From the NCBI GenBank assembly GCA_025060325.1, contig JANXBW010000017.1:45504-109503 (forward strand): a DNA stretch of 64,000 bases. Direction: 5' to 3'. This document shows positions 36,979 to 46,393 of the stretch, piece by piece. The notes beneath the pieces were generated by a model. The model was not told the origin of the DNA. It saw nothing but the letters and a program-made list of their open reading frames with translations, and did not search any database. Made by a program: the position numbers and the translations under genes. Position 1 is the first letter of the stretch. Every line of letters begins with the position of its first letter. This DNA is from Thermoguttaceae bacterium (GTDB lineage: Bacteria > Planctomycetota > Planctomycetia > Pirellulales > Thermoguttaceae).

Positions 36979-37045
36979 ACAAACAGGACACTTCTAGGCT
37001 GCCGCGACGTTCTGCTGATTTTCCCGGTTACGATTGGGAAAGCAA

Positions 37046-37975
37046 TCAAGGCTCTTGGGGTTGAGAGGAAGCCGTTGGCGGATTAGCCGGTGAATCGGCC
37101 TGGGAAGGTTGTGGCCCCTGTTGACTGTTTGGGGAAGGACTCGGTTGGGTGGGAGCCTCCCCGGGTTTTTCCTCGGATTTGGGGCTGACCTCTCCTGGGG
37201 ACACAAGGGGCGGCAAGGGTACTGTTGACACAGCGGACGATTCACCGGCCGGGGCCGGTTGCCCTTGCTGAGCGGTTGGTTCCGACGGCGGGTTTAGGCC
37301 CGTCTCCGGAAGTGGGGTGCTAACAGGTGCCTCTGGCTGGAGGGGTGGCCGCGGATCATACTTGGCAAACCGATCGTAGAAGCGTTTGGTGTCCTCAAGC
37401 TCCAAATCGGCCAGTCGCTGCTGGGCGAAAAAGGCAAATGGATCTGTGGGAAACTTTTGGACCACCTCGCGATATTTGGCCACAGCCTCACGCAGTAGGC
37501 CTTGGCCGGCTTCTGTGCCCGACATGGCTTCTAGCGTCCGGGCTACTCCGAAAATTGCCCGCGCATGAATCTCGGGGTTGCGGGCACTGCTTTCCACTTG
37601 GCGATAAAGTTCCAATGCCTTCTGAAGATCCTGGCGGGCAATCGTCTTGTTGATGAAAAGCTGTTGGGTCCCCTCGGAAAAGTAAAGGTCAGCTGCGGCC
37701 AATTGCGCAAGTTGCCCGACCGTACCGCCGTGCTGCCTAGCAACATCCTCTAACGCCCCTGGGCTTCGCTGGGCTAAGGCCTGAGCCAGGGCCTCGGACG
37801 CCCGGGCAGCTGCCGCACCGCTTGACGACCGCCAGATTGCCCCGACTAGGACGACAACCACGACTATTGTCGCTCCCCAAGCCAGGGGACGTGCGTATGG
37901 CCGAAGCCAACCCAAAAGTTTGCCCAGCCAAATAGCTAGCTCGTTTTGCTCAATGCGGTGGCGATCTTCAGCCAT
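37046..37975 (-). CDS. TPR membrane protein with Pro-rich C-terminal tail
   Basis: 309 residues from an ATG with GGGGGAG upstream. One membrane helix (about 33-50, WGATIVVVVVLVGAIW) follows a short cytoplasmic part. Residues ~55-215 are TPR-like helices (ALELYRQVESSARNPEIHARAIFGVARTLEAM, AVAKYREVVQKFPTDPFAFFAQQRLADLEL), similar to YfgM/TPR_21 or outer-membrane assembly TPR proteins. Residues ~220-309 are a disordered Pro/Ser/Gln/Glu tail. It is upstream of rluD on the same strand, 67 bp away. The partner is unknown; a chaperone-like or scaffold role in the envelope is inferred from its build only. Confidence 0.75.
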   Translation of the reverse strand: MAEDRHRIEQNELAIWLGKLLGWLRPYARPLAWGATIVVVVVLVGAIWRSSSGAAAARASEALAQALAQRSPGALEDVARQHGGTVGQLAQLAAADLYFSEGTQQLFINKTIARQDLQKALELYRQVESSARNPEIHARAIFGVARTLEAMSGTEAGQGLLREAVAKYREVVQKFPTDPFAFFAQQRLADLELEDTKRFYDRFAKYDPRPPLQPEAPVSTPLPETGLNPPSEPTAQQGQPAPAGESSAVSTVPLPPLVSPGEVSPKSEEKPGEAPTQPSPSPNSQQGPQPSQADSPANPPTASSQPQEP

Positions 37976-38418
37976 CGAAAACTCCCCCGGAAGATTTTGG
38001 GAGCCGCCAGATCGAAACGAATTCTCCTCGGGACCGTCTGCCCGCGTTCAACTTCGGTAACTAGCTTTCCCCTTTATTTCGCCCGACCCGGATCGGGATT
38101 CTGCGCCAGTCGGCTCTTGAAAGCGGTCCGATGAATGATGCTTTTATTGCTAACTTTATGCCTTTTGGAATTTTGGGACCATATTCCGTCCCCACTTGAC
38201 CGCCAATTTAGCCCACGTTTCCGAAAGTTGTCAATCTTGGGAGGCACCCGAAACTTTTCTTCGAGAGACTTAATAGGCGCGTTCTAAATTGGCCTATGCG
38301 AGAGAACACGCCCCCTGAGGGCGCACCCAGCGCCTTGCCTCTGCCCAGCCCGGAAGACCAACTAACGCCACCCCCATGAGGTCCCGTGCTGGGAATATTC
38401 CCGAAAGGATTGGCCCGG
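37976..38418. other. Intergenic region without a convincing gene
   Basis: About 440 bp between genes on the minus strand. No ORF, RNA or strong terminator hairpin recognised; the promoter of the TPR gene should lie near its right-hand start. Confidence 0.5.
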
Positions 38419-39795
38419 CTAAGTGGCTTTGGAAAGCTTACTTAGTTGACTTCTCAGGCGATATATCTTGCCAAACGCTTCGGCGATATCTTCCATGTCT
38501 TGCTTATCTCCTAAAAGGACGTTTTGGGGGAGCCAAATCCCCTGGGAGGCAAGGAGGTCATTGTTTGGGCAGTGGTTGGCCTCACGATAGCGGCGGAGAC
38601 GCTCTAGCGAAAAGATCCGCCGGAAGGTCCGCGATTCAAGAGCTGCCTCGATAAAAGGTTGCCGGTTCAGCCGGTCGAAATACATCGTGGTGTAAGGAAC
38701 GCCCTCGGCCCGAAGCGCCCGAAGGAATACATCCCGCGGCACTCCGTCCCAAGCCTCCGGCACGTACCGCAAGCCGAAGAGGTAATAAGCCCCTTGTGTC
38801 ACTGCGGGGTATCGCTTTTGTGGAATAATCCCGGGGATTTGCTCAAGCAGGCTTGCCAGGTAGAGGGCATTGCGATCTCGGCGGGCAATCTCCTCGGGCA
38901 GTGTCTCCAACTGGGGCAGGAGCACAGCGGCTTCGAATTCGTTCATGCGGTATTTAGTTCCGATGCCGACAGAATTTCCGTTTGGTCCAAGCCCCATGTT
39001 GTGGAAGACGTAGCAGGCCTCGGCAAGCGAGGGATCATCTGTCACCAATGCTCCGCCTTCCCCGCAGGCGATCTGTTTGCTGGTTTGGAAGCTAAAGCAA
39101 CCAATATGCCCGAATGTGCCGCAATACCGATCTTTGTATCGGGCAAGATGGGCCTGAGCAGCGTCCTCCACGACAGCCAACTTATGCTGCCGCGCAATCT
39201 TAAGGATTGGCTCCATGTCGCACGGCAGACCGGCAATGTGCACTGGCTCGATGGCGCGGGTCTCCGGGGTGATTAATGCTTCGATCTTGCTGGGGTCCAT
39301 CTGGAAGGTGTTAATGTCTACATCCACAAAGACAGGTAATGCCCCGTTGACAAGGATGGCTTGAACCGAAGCGATAAAGGTACAGGGGGAGACGAGCACT
39401 TCGTCCCCGGCTTCCACGCCCACGGCATGCAGAGCTGTGTGCAATGCCTGCGTACAGCTGCCGGTTGCCAAACAGTATTTAGCCCCCACAAGTTGAGCGA
39501 AGCGATTTTCCAGTTGGACCACTGCACCGGTTCCTTTCATGGGGCCTTGAAGGCTGCGGCCCCATTGGCGAGAACGAAGCGTGGTCAAAAGCGATGCCTC
39601 AATCTGCGGTGTGACCGGCGGCCAGGGGGTAAACGCCTTTTGGCGAACCGGTGTTCCGCCCAGCGCTGCCAACACGTCGGCTTTGCCCTCGGCCTGTGAC
39701 CAACGGCAGGGCCAAAAGCCACTCGTGCCTACTGTGCCAGTGGCCACTGCGGCTTGAGCCAAGAATCTTCGCCGGGGGAATAGGTAGTTTCGCAT
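38419..39795 (-). CDS. Tat-exported DegT/DnrJ/EryC1/StrS-family aminotransferase-like protein
   Basis: 458 residues from the ATG at 39795, which has GGGAGGGG at good spacing (the track starts 21 codons earlier). The N terminus is a twin-arginine signal (FPRRRFLAQAAVATGTVG). The PLP fold of the DegT family follows: GTPVRQKAF, YCLATGSCTQALHTALHA, EDAAQAHLARY, GCFSFQTSKQIACGEGGALVTDD (PLP-binding Lys ~240) and GTKYRMNEFEAAVL. Cytosolic members aminate keto-sugars; Tat export implies folding with the cofactor before export, and a periplasmic role that is not known to me. It lies 85 bp downstream of an exported ceramidase-like gene, probably in one unit. Confidence 0.86.
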   Translation of the reverse strand: MRNYLFPRRRFLAQAAVATGTVGTSGFWPCRWSQAEGKADVLAALGGTPVRQKAFTPWPPVTPQIEASLLTTLRSRQWGRSLQGPMKGTGAVVQLENRFAQLVGAKYCLATGSCTQALHTALHAVGVEAGDEVLVSPCTFIASVQAILVNGALPVFVDVDINTFQMDPSKIEALITPETRAIEPVHIAGLPCDMEPILKIARQHKLAVVEDAAQAHLARYKDRYCGTFGHIGCFSFQTSKQIACGEGGALVTDDPSLAEACYVFHNMGLGPNGNSVGIGTKYRMNEFEAAVLLPQLETLPEEIARRDRNALYLASLLEQIPGIIPQKRYPAVTQGAYYLFGLRYVPEAWDGVPRDVFLRALRAEGVPYTTMYFDRLNRQPFIEAALESRTFRRIFSLERLRRYREANHCPNNDLLASQGIWLPQNVLLGDKQDMEDIAEAFGKIYRLRSQLSKLSKAT

Positions 39796-39880
39796 CGGAC
39801 GGACCCCTCCCGAATGGTTGACCACATCAACAAGCGAGCGAAAACACCGATTTAGCAAACTGCCCAGGTGGTGGGGGTTG

Positions 39881-41239
39881 TTAATCCTTGAGAAGCTGAG
39901 CCAAAGCCTCCTTCATAACGCTCTCTGCTTCCGGGGCCAGGGCGCTTTCGGTCGGTTCGTAGCCACCTTCCGAAAAGGCCACCTCTGTACAGATATACCC
40001 AGTGGCAATATCGCCGTAGGCGGCCACAGCGACGAACTTTCCCGGCCGAAGCGACTGAGCATATAGTTGGTATTCCACGAAGCTTTCCCCCGGTAGGCCT
40101 ACAATCACTCCGTCGTTGATGAATAAGGCACAGAAGTTAAACGGTTGCGATGCCCTGTTGTGGAAAGCCAGATGACACGCAGCTCGAACACGTTGAACCG
40201 GGTTAAGGGCAGGGTTTTTCATGCGAGCTTCCATGTCCACAGGTGAATAACCGGGGTCACTTCGTGCCGGGAGCACCACCGGGAGGCTCTTCCACCGCAA
40301 GGACTTAAGGCTTTCGTAACGAGTTTGCCGACAGGCTTCCGCCATCGCCTTATAGAGCCGCTCGGTCAACGCATCGCGAGCCTCCCGGGAGCCGTCGTTA
40401 TATTTGCCCATAGTGATATTGCCGGCACAACCGGTGAAATAGATTTGAAAGACCGCTTCCTCTTTTTCCAAGCGCTCGCGGGCAAAGCCGGGGACATCGT
40501 ACGAGGCACGGGGATCGCCGTAAAAACTCTGTGGGTGTGTGGCGTAAAAATGGAGCCGTACTAAGGGCTTGCCATCACGGGCCAGTGTGACCGTGCGAAG
40601 TAGTGGGTCGATTAACCCTTCGGGCATGGCCCGAAGGTTAGGGTCTTTGCACGAGCTATAGCGCACAAGCATCTTTCCTTCCGGAGTTTTCACCCGGCGG
40701 TTGGACGCAACTTCGGCCACCGGCACAGCAGCAAACCCCACCTGATCGAAAGGCTCAAGCTGCGCCACGGCTTGCTTGACCGCCTGAGCCAACCGGCCGG
40801 CTGCCTCCTCCAGAAATTTAAAGTCAACATATAGCGGCTCGAAGCCCGCAGCGTTCAGAAGCCGCTGGGCGTCCCCATCTGTATAGGGAGCCGTATGCTG
40901 GTGCACGGTGTGCACGAAGACATGCTCCGGCGGGCAACTAGCGGCGGCAGCAGTTTTGTCAACAAAAAGCCGATAGGAGCTATTGGCTAAGCCGCACCAA
41001 TCGATCGAGCAAAGAACGTAGCGGCTGCCTCCGGCTTCAAGGAGGATCCCCTTGGCCAAAAGAGGTGTCTCTACGACTTTGACCGGCGTAAGCCAAATAA
41101 GCGGATGGCCGTCAACAGGCGGGGTCAAATCAGCCACAAAGGTGGCAAGACGCGCCTCACTAGCCGTCCCAGTTGCACTATCGGTGGGTCCCCAAATTAC
41201 CAAACCCAGGGCCACGAAGATCGCGCGGCTGACTTGCAT
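39881..41239 (-). CDS. Exported neutral-ceramidase-like protein
   Basis: 452 residues from MQVSRAIFVALGLVIW (ATG at 41239, with GGGAG upstream; the track start is 17 codons earlier). A Sec signal precedes a domain like the N-terminal part of neutral/alkaline non-lysosomal ceramidase: TPPVDGHP, HVFVHTVHQHTAPY (metal-binding-like His), ATHPQSFYG, YFTGCAGNITMGKYN and GVIVGLPGESFVEY. True neutral ceramidases hydrolyse ceramide using zinc; planctomycete proteins of this family are numerous and their substrates are unknown. The downstream neighbour is the Tat-exported DegT-family protein. Confidence 0.8.
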   Translation of the reverse strand: MQVSRAIFVALGLVIWGPTDSATGTASEARLATFVADLTPPVDGHPLIWLTPVKVVETPLLAKGILLEAGGSRYVLCSIDWCGLANSSYRLFVDKTAAAASCPPEHVFVHTVHQHTAPYTDGDAQRLLNAAGFEPLYVDFKFLEEAAGRLAQAVKQAVAQLEPFDQVGFAAVPVAEVASNRRVKTPEGKMLVRYSSCKDPNLRAMPEGLIDPLLRTVTLARDGKPLVRLHFYATHPQSFYGDPRASYDVPGFARERLEKEEAVFQIYFTGCAGNITMGKYNDGSREARDALTERLYKAMAEACRQTRYESLKSLRWKSLPVVLPARSDPGYSPVDMEARMKNPALNPVQRVRAACHLAFHNRASQPFNFCALFINDGVIVGLPGESFVEYQLYAQSLRPGKFVAVAAYGDIATGYICTEVAFSEGGYEPTESALAPEAESVMKEALAQLLKD

Positions 41240-41838
41240 CGGATAGCTCTCCCAACTGTCAGTCGCTTTTAACGAAAGCAGGGAAGCCAAAACCTAACCG
41301 GCAGGATACGTTTGAGCACGGCATCGCCAGTTCCAAACCTGGGGCGGGTTTTTATCTGTCGACATTCGGCAGCCCGTTAGGCGGCGGGACCATCCCATGG
41401 CGTTTAGTGTAGAACACTACTTCCGACTTTTCCTGCGGTCAATTGTTCGAGGGCAGAGACCTGAGTCAAGCAAGAAGTCCCAAGTGGAGACTCGCGCAGT
41501 GGCTTTGGCCGTTGGCCGGTCGGAAGATCGGCGATTTCCCCAATGGTCCACCGGCGGGATGGTTTCCAATTGCGACCCGTTGGGTGCAGATTGCCCGCAA
41601 ATTGGGCCGGGACAAGAAGGGCCTGATCGGCCGGAAATCCTCGGGGCCCGAAGCGCTTAGGAAAAAACTTCGGGCTACCTCTTTCGGAGCAAAATTTGGA
41701 GGGCGGACTAAGATAATGGGGACTTAAAATCGTTCTGGGAGTTATTTGGAACCGGGCCGGTTGGGTGGGTCCCTCTTGTCAGTCTGGTGGGCCGGCTGCT
41801 GCGGGATCCTAATCAACAGGCGGCAGGCTCCTAGGAAC
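41240..41838. other. Intergenic region without a convincing gene
   Basis: About 600 bp between the ceramidase-like gene and the end of znuB. A 94-codon plus-strand frame (41443-41727) is Arg/Lys/Trp-rich but matches no family I know and has no clear ribosome-binding site. I leave it uncalled. Confidence 0.5.
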
Positions 41839-42708
41839 TTAGGCTTTCGGTCCTTTTCCCACAAGTCGACCAAGACCTTCTCGCACAGCAAGCGCAGCGA
41901 GGTATGTGCCTACCGCAGCAATGACGATGGCCGACTCCGCGCTAATGACGGTGCCGTAAACAAGCATCCGCGGCAGTGTGGTTAGCACCGCCGCCACCAG
42001 GGTACTAACTAGGATGACCGCTGCGATAGAGTTTACGAAGATTGCTGCCGTTGCCGCCGGAAGGGTCAATAGCGTAATCACCATGACTAGTCCCACGACT
42101 TGAGCAAGGACGATGACGGCAATGGCGGCTAGCACAAGTAGGACGCCGTTGACTACTGCCGCCGAGACACCCTGGAGCTCTGCCTGTTCTCGATCAAGGC
42201 AAAAGGCTAAGAACTGTTTATGAAAAAGCGCCGTCGCAGCAGCCAGAAGAGCATCCAAAAGGACTAGTGTTTTCACCTGCCGCCAGCTCACATAGCTTAT
42301 GTTGCCAAAAAGAAAGGCCATGAGCTGGGACTGATAGCCGGGGGTCATTTTTGCAAGGAGGACTCCAAGGGACATTCCCAAAGCCCACATGGCCGCAAGG
42401 AGCGTTTCCGGCATGCTCCCCCAACGCGTCTCGGCAACGGCAATAAAAATTGCGGCCGCAACGGCTACTATAAGTCCGCCCGTCAGCGGATCAATCCAAC
42501 GGGAGGCTGTCGGGGCATAGGCGGCCAGGAAAATGGCTAGTCCCACTCCGCCCACGGCTGCATGGGCAATTGCCCCAGACAGAAGCACCATTCTTCGCCC
42601 AACCACATAGGGACCAATAAGTCCACAAGCAAGAGCGCTTAAAAGCCCGGCCAGTAACCCCGTCAGTAAAAAGGGATTATCCGGCAAATCGCGTAGGAAA
42701 CCGATCAT
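41839..42708 (-). CDS. znuB: Zinc/manganese ABC transporter permease
   Basis: 289 residues and about eight membrane helices, as expected for the ZnuB/MntB (ABC-3) family. LLSGAIAHAAVGGVGLAIFL, MAALWALGMSLGVLL and the NGVLLVLAAIAVIVLAQVVGLVMVITLLTLPAATA segment are typical. It forms the membrane channel of a metal importer. It is the last gene of the znuA-znuC-znuB unit, 55 bp behind znuC. Zinc is inferred from the His-rich ZnuA and the divergent Fur-family gene; manganese cannot be excluded. Confidence 0.93.
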   Translation of the reverse strand: MIGFLRDLPDNPFLLTGLLAGLLSALACGLIGPYVVGRRMVLLSGAIAHAAVGGVGLAIFLAAYAPTASRWIDPLTGGLIVAVAAAIFIAVAETRWGSMPETLLAAMWALGMSLGVLLAKMTPGYQSQLMAFLFGNISYVSWRQVKTLVLLDALLAAATALFHKQFLAFCLDREQAELQGVSAAVVNGVLLVLAAIAVIVLAQVVGLVMVITLLTLPAATAAIFVNSIAAVILVSTLVAAVLTTLPRMLVYGTVISAESAIVIAAVGTYLAALAVREGLGRLVGKGPKA

Positions 42709-42762
42709 CCTCGAGATTCCGTTTGGGACCAGGAGGAAAAGGCTTCTGCTTGCCTTGACAAT

Positions 42763-43566
42763 TCACAGCGAGCTGGTCTCCCCGGCCAGGCGGCAGCCTT
42801 GGCGACACCCGCTATCAAAGAGAGGACAACCCGGCCGGTGAACTATCGTACACACATCTTGACCGTATATCTCCCGAAGGCGGTCCGAGGATAGTTCGTC
42901 GACGCGATGCACAGTCAGCCGGCGGTTTAAGCATGCCACCCGCTTCATGTGCGTGGTGACAAATGCAATGTCGTGACTGGCGAGCACAATCGGAATATGC
43001 CGGCTCAGTTCGTGGAGGAGGTCGGTAAGGGTTTGCTCGGACGGCAGATCGATGTTGGCCGTAGGCTCATCCAGTAAAAGAAGTTGCGACTCGGCGGCCA
43101 GGGCGCGAGCGATTAACGCCCGTTGACGTTGTCCTCCGGAGAGGCTTTGCCATGGTCGGCCGGCAAGATGCTTGAGGCCTACACGCTCTAAGGCATTCTC
43201 GGCCGCCAGACGGTCCGCGCGGCCGTAGCACACGCCCCACCGGGACCGGTGCAATCGCCCCGTGAGAACAACATCCAGAACGGTGGCCGGGATCGCTACG
43301 TCCACACGAGCATGCTGCGGCACATAACCGATGCGATGGCGGACCTGAGCCGGGCTAGTTCCGAAGACGCGAATCGTCCCCCGCTGCGGCCGAATCAGCC
43401 CCAGGATAAGCCGAAGCAATGTGGTCTTTCCACCGCCATTTGGCCCCACAAGTCCCAGGAAATCGTCAGCGAAAACGGTTAGAGAAATGTCTTCCAATAC
43501 GGGCTGACTTGCTGGGGGAAATGTGTACCAGAACCAGACATGTTCAATTTCCACGACAGGGTTCAT
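42763..43566 (-). CDS. znuC: Zinc/manganese ABC transporter ATP-binding protein
   Basis: 267 residues from the ATG at 43566. All ABC motifs are present: Walker A GPNGGGKTT, Q-loop YVPQHARV, signature LSGGQRQRA, Walker B LLLLDEPTANID and H-loop LASHD. It powers metal import with the ZnuB permease. The C-terminal end carries an extra Cys/His cluster (HRPGCPLFDSGCRQGC) that could bind metal; similar Cys tails occur in some ZnuC-like proteins. It sits between znuA and znuB on the same strand. Confidence 0.94.
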   Translation of the reverse strand: MNPVVEIEHVWFWYTFPPASQPVLEDISLTVFADDFLGLVGPNGGGKTTLLRLILGLIRPQRGTIRVFGTSPAQVRHRIGYVPQHARVDVAIPATVLDVVLTGRLHRSRWGVCYGRADRLAAENALERVGLKHLAGRPWQSLSGGQRQRALIARALAAESQLLLLDEPTANIDLPSEQTLTDLLHELSRHIPIVLASHDIAFVTTHMKRVACLNRRLTVHRVDELSSDRLREIYGQDVCTIVHRPGCPLFDSGCRQGCRLAGETSSL

Positions 43567-43704
43567 CAACTCTTACTCCAGGCAAAAATGCCCGTTCTGG
43601 CTCCGCCTTGAAACCATTGACCTGGGGAGAGCCGAATTATTGTAAATGAAGACCTCTTCACGCATAGGAGCCCGTCACCTGATGCGTCGGCAAGCGGCCT
43701 TCGG

Positions 43705-44814
43705 TTAAAACGCATACGCCAGAGCAAAATCGGAAAACTCACGCAGGGTTTGCTCAATGTTTTCGCCGATGGGACTAATGACAATAGTTTTTAGTCCTAT
43801 TGTTTCAGCAAAAGCCCGAGCGGGATGGCCCGGGTCGGCCGATTCGATGACAATCGCTTTGGCACCGGCTTCACGAAGTTCTTTTCGTAGCCGGGTGAGC
43901 TCCGCATCGCTCGGGAGTTTACCTTCTTTCTCGACAGCCACCTGGGCCAGGCCATATCGGCTGAGGAAGTAATGCCATCCTGGATGGAAGACCAAAACCC
44001 GCCGGCCTTTAACCCCGGCCAGTTTGCTAGCAAGCTCCGCGTCAAGCCTCTTGAGGCGATCTTCCAGCTTGCGAGAGTTTTCCGTGTACAGGGAAGCATG
44101 CTGGGGATCTATCCGACAAAGTTCGTGCGCAATAGTGGCCACTTGGGCGACAAGCAGATTGGGCTCAAGCCAAATGTGCGGATCAGCCTCATGGGAGTGA
44201 TTGTGGTTGTGTCCATGTAGATGAGGGTCGCCGTCGGTCTTGGCACCATGATGTTCCTCGTGAACTTCTGCCGCGGAGCCATTAGCTTTTTCTTGTGGGT
44301 GGCTGCTATGGGCCACTTCGTCAACGACCAGCGAATTCTCTTTAGCCGCCTGAGACGTGGCCCCATGTTGTGAAAGTAAGCCCGTTGATAAAACGCTCTC
44401 CCGAAGATCAACCACGCGGATGCTTGGATGGGTTAGCAGGCTTTGAAACCACGGACTCTGCTCGAAGGGTAAACCGACACGGAAGAGAAGGTGGCAGGAA
44501 AGGACGCGGGAGACCTCGGCGTCGGTGGGCTGGTAGGCTTCCGAGCAAATCGCTCCTTCGCCAAGCGTGACTATATCCACACGCTCGCCTGCTATCTGGT
44601 GCAAGAGCCAGCGGTAAGGCGTCGCCACTACAGCGACACGCAGCTTGTTGCCCGGTCTCCCAGGCGTAGGAACTCCACTTTCCATTTGCGAGCACCCAAC
44701 GGTGCACGCGAAGATAAGTAATGGGAGAGCGATCAAAAAGGCAGCAGCTATCCGGTCCCCAAGTGTGGCGTGCTGATTGATGGCTGACTTATGCCCGCTT
44801 TTGTGGTCCTTCAT
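43705..44814 (-). CDS. znuA: Zinc-binding lipoprotein of ABC importer
   Basis: 369 residues, with AAGGAGGGG before the ATG. A signal peptide ends in a lipobox (CTVGC, Cys ~40), so it is a lipoprotein. The cluster-9 solute-binding fold shows ADPHIWLEPN (metal ligand His), VFHPGWHYF and ESADPGHPARAFAETIG. A long charged loop with many His (EVHEEHHG, HGHNHNHSHE; about residues 175-205) is the classic zinc-capture loop. It delivers metal to ZnuB-ZnuC. A Zur/Fur-type palindrome 86 bp upstream of the start suggests repression when zinc is plentiful. Confidence 0.94.
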   Translation of the reverse strand: MKDHKSGHKSAINQHATLGDRIAAAFLIALPLLIFACTVGCSQMESGVPTPGRPGNKLRVAVVATPYRWLLHQIAGERVDIVTLGEGAICSEAYQPTDAEVSRVLSCHLLFRVGLPFEQSPWFQSLLTHPSIRVVDLRESVLSTGLLSQHGATSQAAKENSLVVDEVAHSSHPQEKANGSAAEVHEEHHGAKTDGDPHLHGHNHNHSHEADPHIWLEPNLLVAQVATIAHELCRIDPQHASLYTENSRKLEDRLKRLDAELASKLAGVKGRRVLVFHPGWHYFLSRYGLAQVAVEKEGKLPSDAELTRLRKELREAGAKAIVIESADPGHPARAFAETIGLKTIVISPIGENIEQTLREFSDFALAYAF

Positions 44815-45173
44815 TGATGCCCCTCCTTACCCGGCAGGTTCAACCCATTGGGGAAGTGGTGAACGGGTGGTAGTATTTTTGGTTTTTTTTCGAAAGAAAG
44901 TGATAATGGATTATCGTTATCACGGAAAATTTTACAGATACTTAACCAGGCCGGCAAGTGTGCGGCAAACATGGTGAGAGGGCGTCATGAGCTTCGCGAA
45001 CCAGACCCGGGTCGGCCGCCAATTGGCTGGCCCGCGCGCACAAAGGACAGGCGTCTGAGGACTAAATAATCGGTCCGCACATAATTAAGGGGACTGTTGA
45101 CTAAATGTCGACAAATCCCAGGCCTTTCGATACCATGTCATTTTGCAAGTCTGGGAAAGCACAGGAGTCAGCC
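44815..45173. other. Divergent znuA-zur promoter region
   Basis: About 360 bp between the divergent starts. It holds the Zur-type palindrome (44900-44923) and, 73 bp before zur, a TGTTGACT that could serve as a -35 element. A T-run (44884-44890) lies beside the palindrome. Confidence 0.6.
44900..44923. promoter_or_regulatory. Zur/Fur-type operator between znuA and zur
   Basis: The 24-bp site has outer arms GTGATAA and TTATCAC and an inner ATAAT/ATTAT pair, close to known Zur boxes. It lies 86 bp upstream of znuA and ~250 bp upstream of the Fur-family gene. The likely ligand is the protein encoded at 45174-45593; regulation is inferred from site and position. Confidence 0.8.
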
Positions 45174-45593
45174 ATGCATACCAGGAAGAGCGTTCGGATA
45201 GGACGGGACACTCGGCAACGTCGGGCTATTCTGGAGGTTCTTCGGAAGGCCAATGGGCCGCTTACTCCCAGCGAAATCTGTCGTTGGGCGCGCAGACGTG
45301 TCCCTTCCCTGGGAATAGCGACGGTCTACCGGCATTTGCGCGTGTTGACAGCGGCTGGGCTTTTGCGGCGGGTGGAGCTGCCTGGCGGCAGCGCTCGCTT
45401 TGAATGGGGCGATATTCCCCATCATCACCATTTTCTCTGTCGAAGATGTACTCGTGCTTTTTGCACCAGCTCTTGTCGGCGGAGGCTCATCGAGGCGGTT
45501 CCCCGGGGATTTAAAGTGGAAAGCCACGAGGTGACTTTAATTGGCATCTGCCGGCAGTGCTTCCACCGACGAAAACAGCCGCGGCCCGGGTGA
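45174..45593 (+). CDS. zur: Fur-family regulator, probably Zur
   Basis: 139 residues from the ATG at 45174, with AGGAG six bases upstream (the track starts 23 codons earlier). A winged helix (RQRRAILEVLRKANGPLTPSEICRWARRRVPSLGIATVYRHLRVLTAAGLL) has the Fur-type STVYR-like recognition region. The metal part shows HHHHFLCRRC and ICRQC, two CxxC structural zinc sites, plus the His run. Fur, Zur, PerR and Mur share this build; position opposite the znu operon and the operator between them favour Zur. It probably represses znuACB when zinc-loaded. Confidence 0.9.
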   Translation: MHTRKSVRIGRDTRQRRAILEVLRKANGPLTPSEICRWARRRVPSLGIATVYRHLRVLTAAGLLRRVELPGGSARFEWGDIPHHHHFLCRRCTRAFCTSSCRRRLIEAVPRGFKVESHEVTLIGICRQCFHRRKQPRPG

Positions 45594-46393
45594 TTGGCGG
45601 TGTAGCCGTGGTCCTTGTTCAGAAAGATTTATGCCAGCTATCCCCTAGTTTTTTTCTGCTAATGCAAATGCCTGAACTCCGGCAGAAGCAAGGACGCCTC
45701 CTGGGCTGGCCTTGTCGGTGGATGGACCACAGCCATTCAAGTTAAGCCAGAAATGTCAGAAAAGTCGCCAGTTGGGCTTAGTTCCTCATCCGGAAAATTC
45801 ACCCCGTTTTGGGCGCCCACCATTTCGCAACATAAATTTGTGTCAGAATCGGGCTAAGTTTCGATCGCTATGCCCCCCAAGCCTCCCTGATGTGGCACCT
45901 GTGTGGCGGGGCAAATCCCCCTTCCGGGTGGCAATGCCCATCTTAAAGGACGACCGGACTAGGGATTCCCAGGAAAAACCCCGCTTTGGAAGCTGGTGAG
46001 ACTGACCGGCGCCTGTGTGACCCTCACCGTGTGGGGAAAGAGGGACAGAATCGGAGAATTGCCCGGGGCCGGATGAGTCTCAGGCGGCTTCCAGTTCCGG
46101 TGGCTGGGACGTTAGGCATTGACCACGTCCCGGGAAGGGTTCGGCTGACGCCGAGGACAATGCGGCTAAGTGTTATCGCCTGACGGAAGGGCAGCACCGC
46201 CGTTTGCCCGGCGGGAATTGGCTTCGGAACTCGCCCGCAGCCCGGCCTGGTTGGCGGGCCGTATGGAGGCAGGCCGTGCGGAGTTGTCGTCTCTTCGATA
46301 ACCCGCTCGCCTGCTTTGAGGGCAAGTGGGCAAAATCGGCGGGACGCACACGTCCACCAGCGTAAGTGTTTTTGGCCACGGAGGTGCACGGCG
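45594..46393. other. Intergenic region without a convincing gene
   Basis: About 800 bp. A 7-bp inverted repeat, GGGACGT/ACGTCCC, lies at 46106-46131, followed by a short CGGC/GCCG hairpin. No gene recognised. The ribosome-binding site GGAGGTG for the next gene is at its end. Confidence 0.5.

Noticed and set aside
41443-41727. 94-codon ORF between the ceramidase-like and znuB genes
   Set aside because: Basic, Trp-rich sequence without a family, start signal or neighbour logic.
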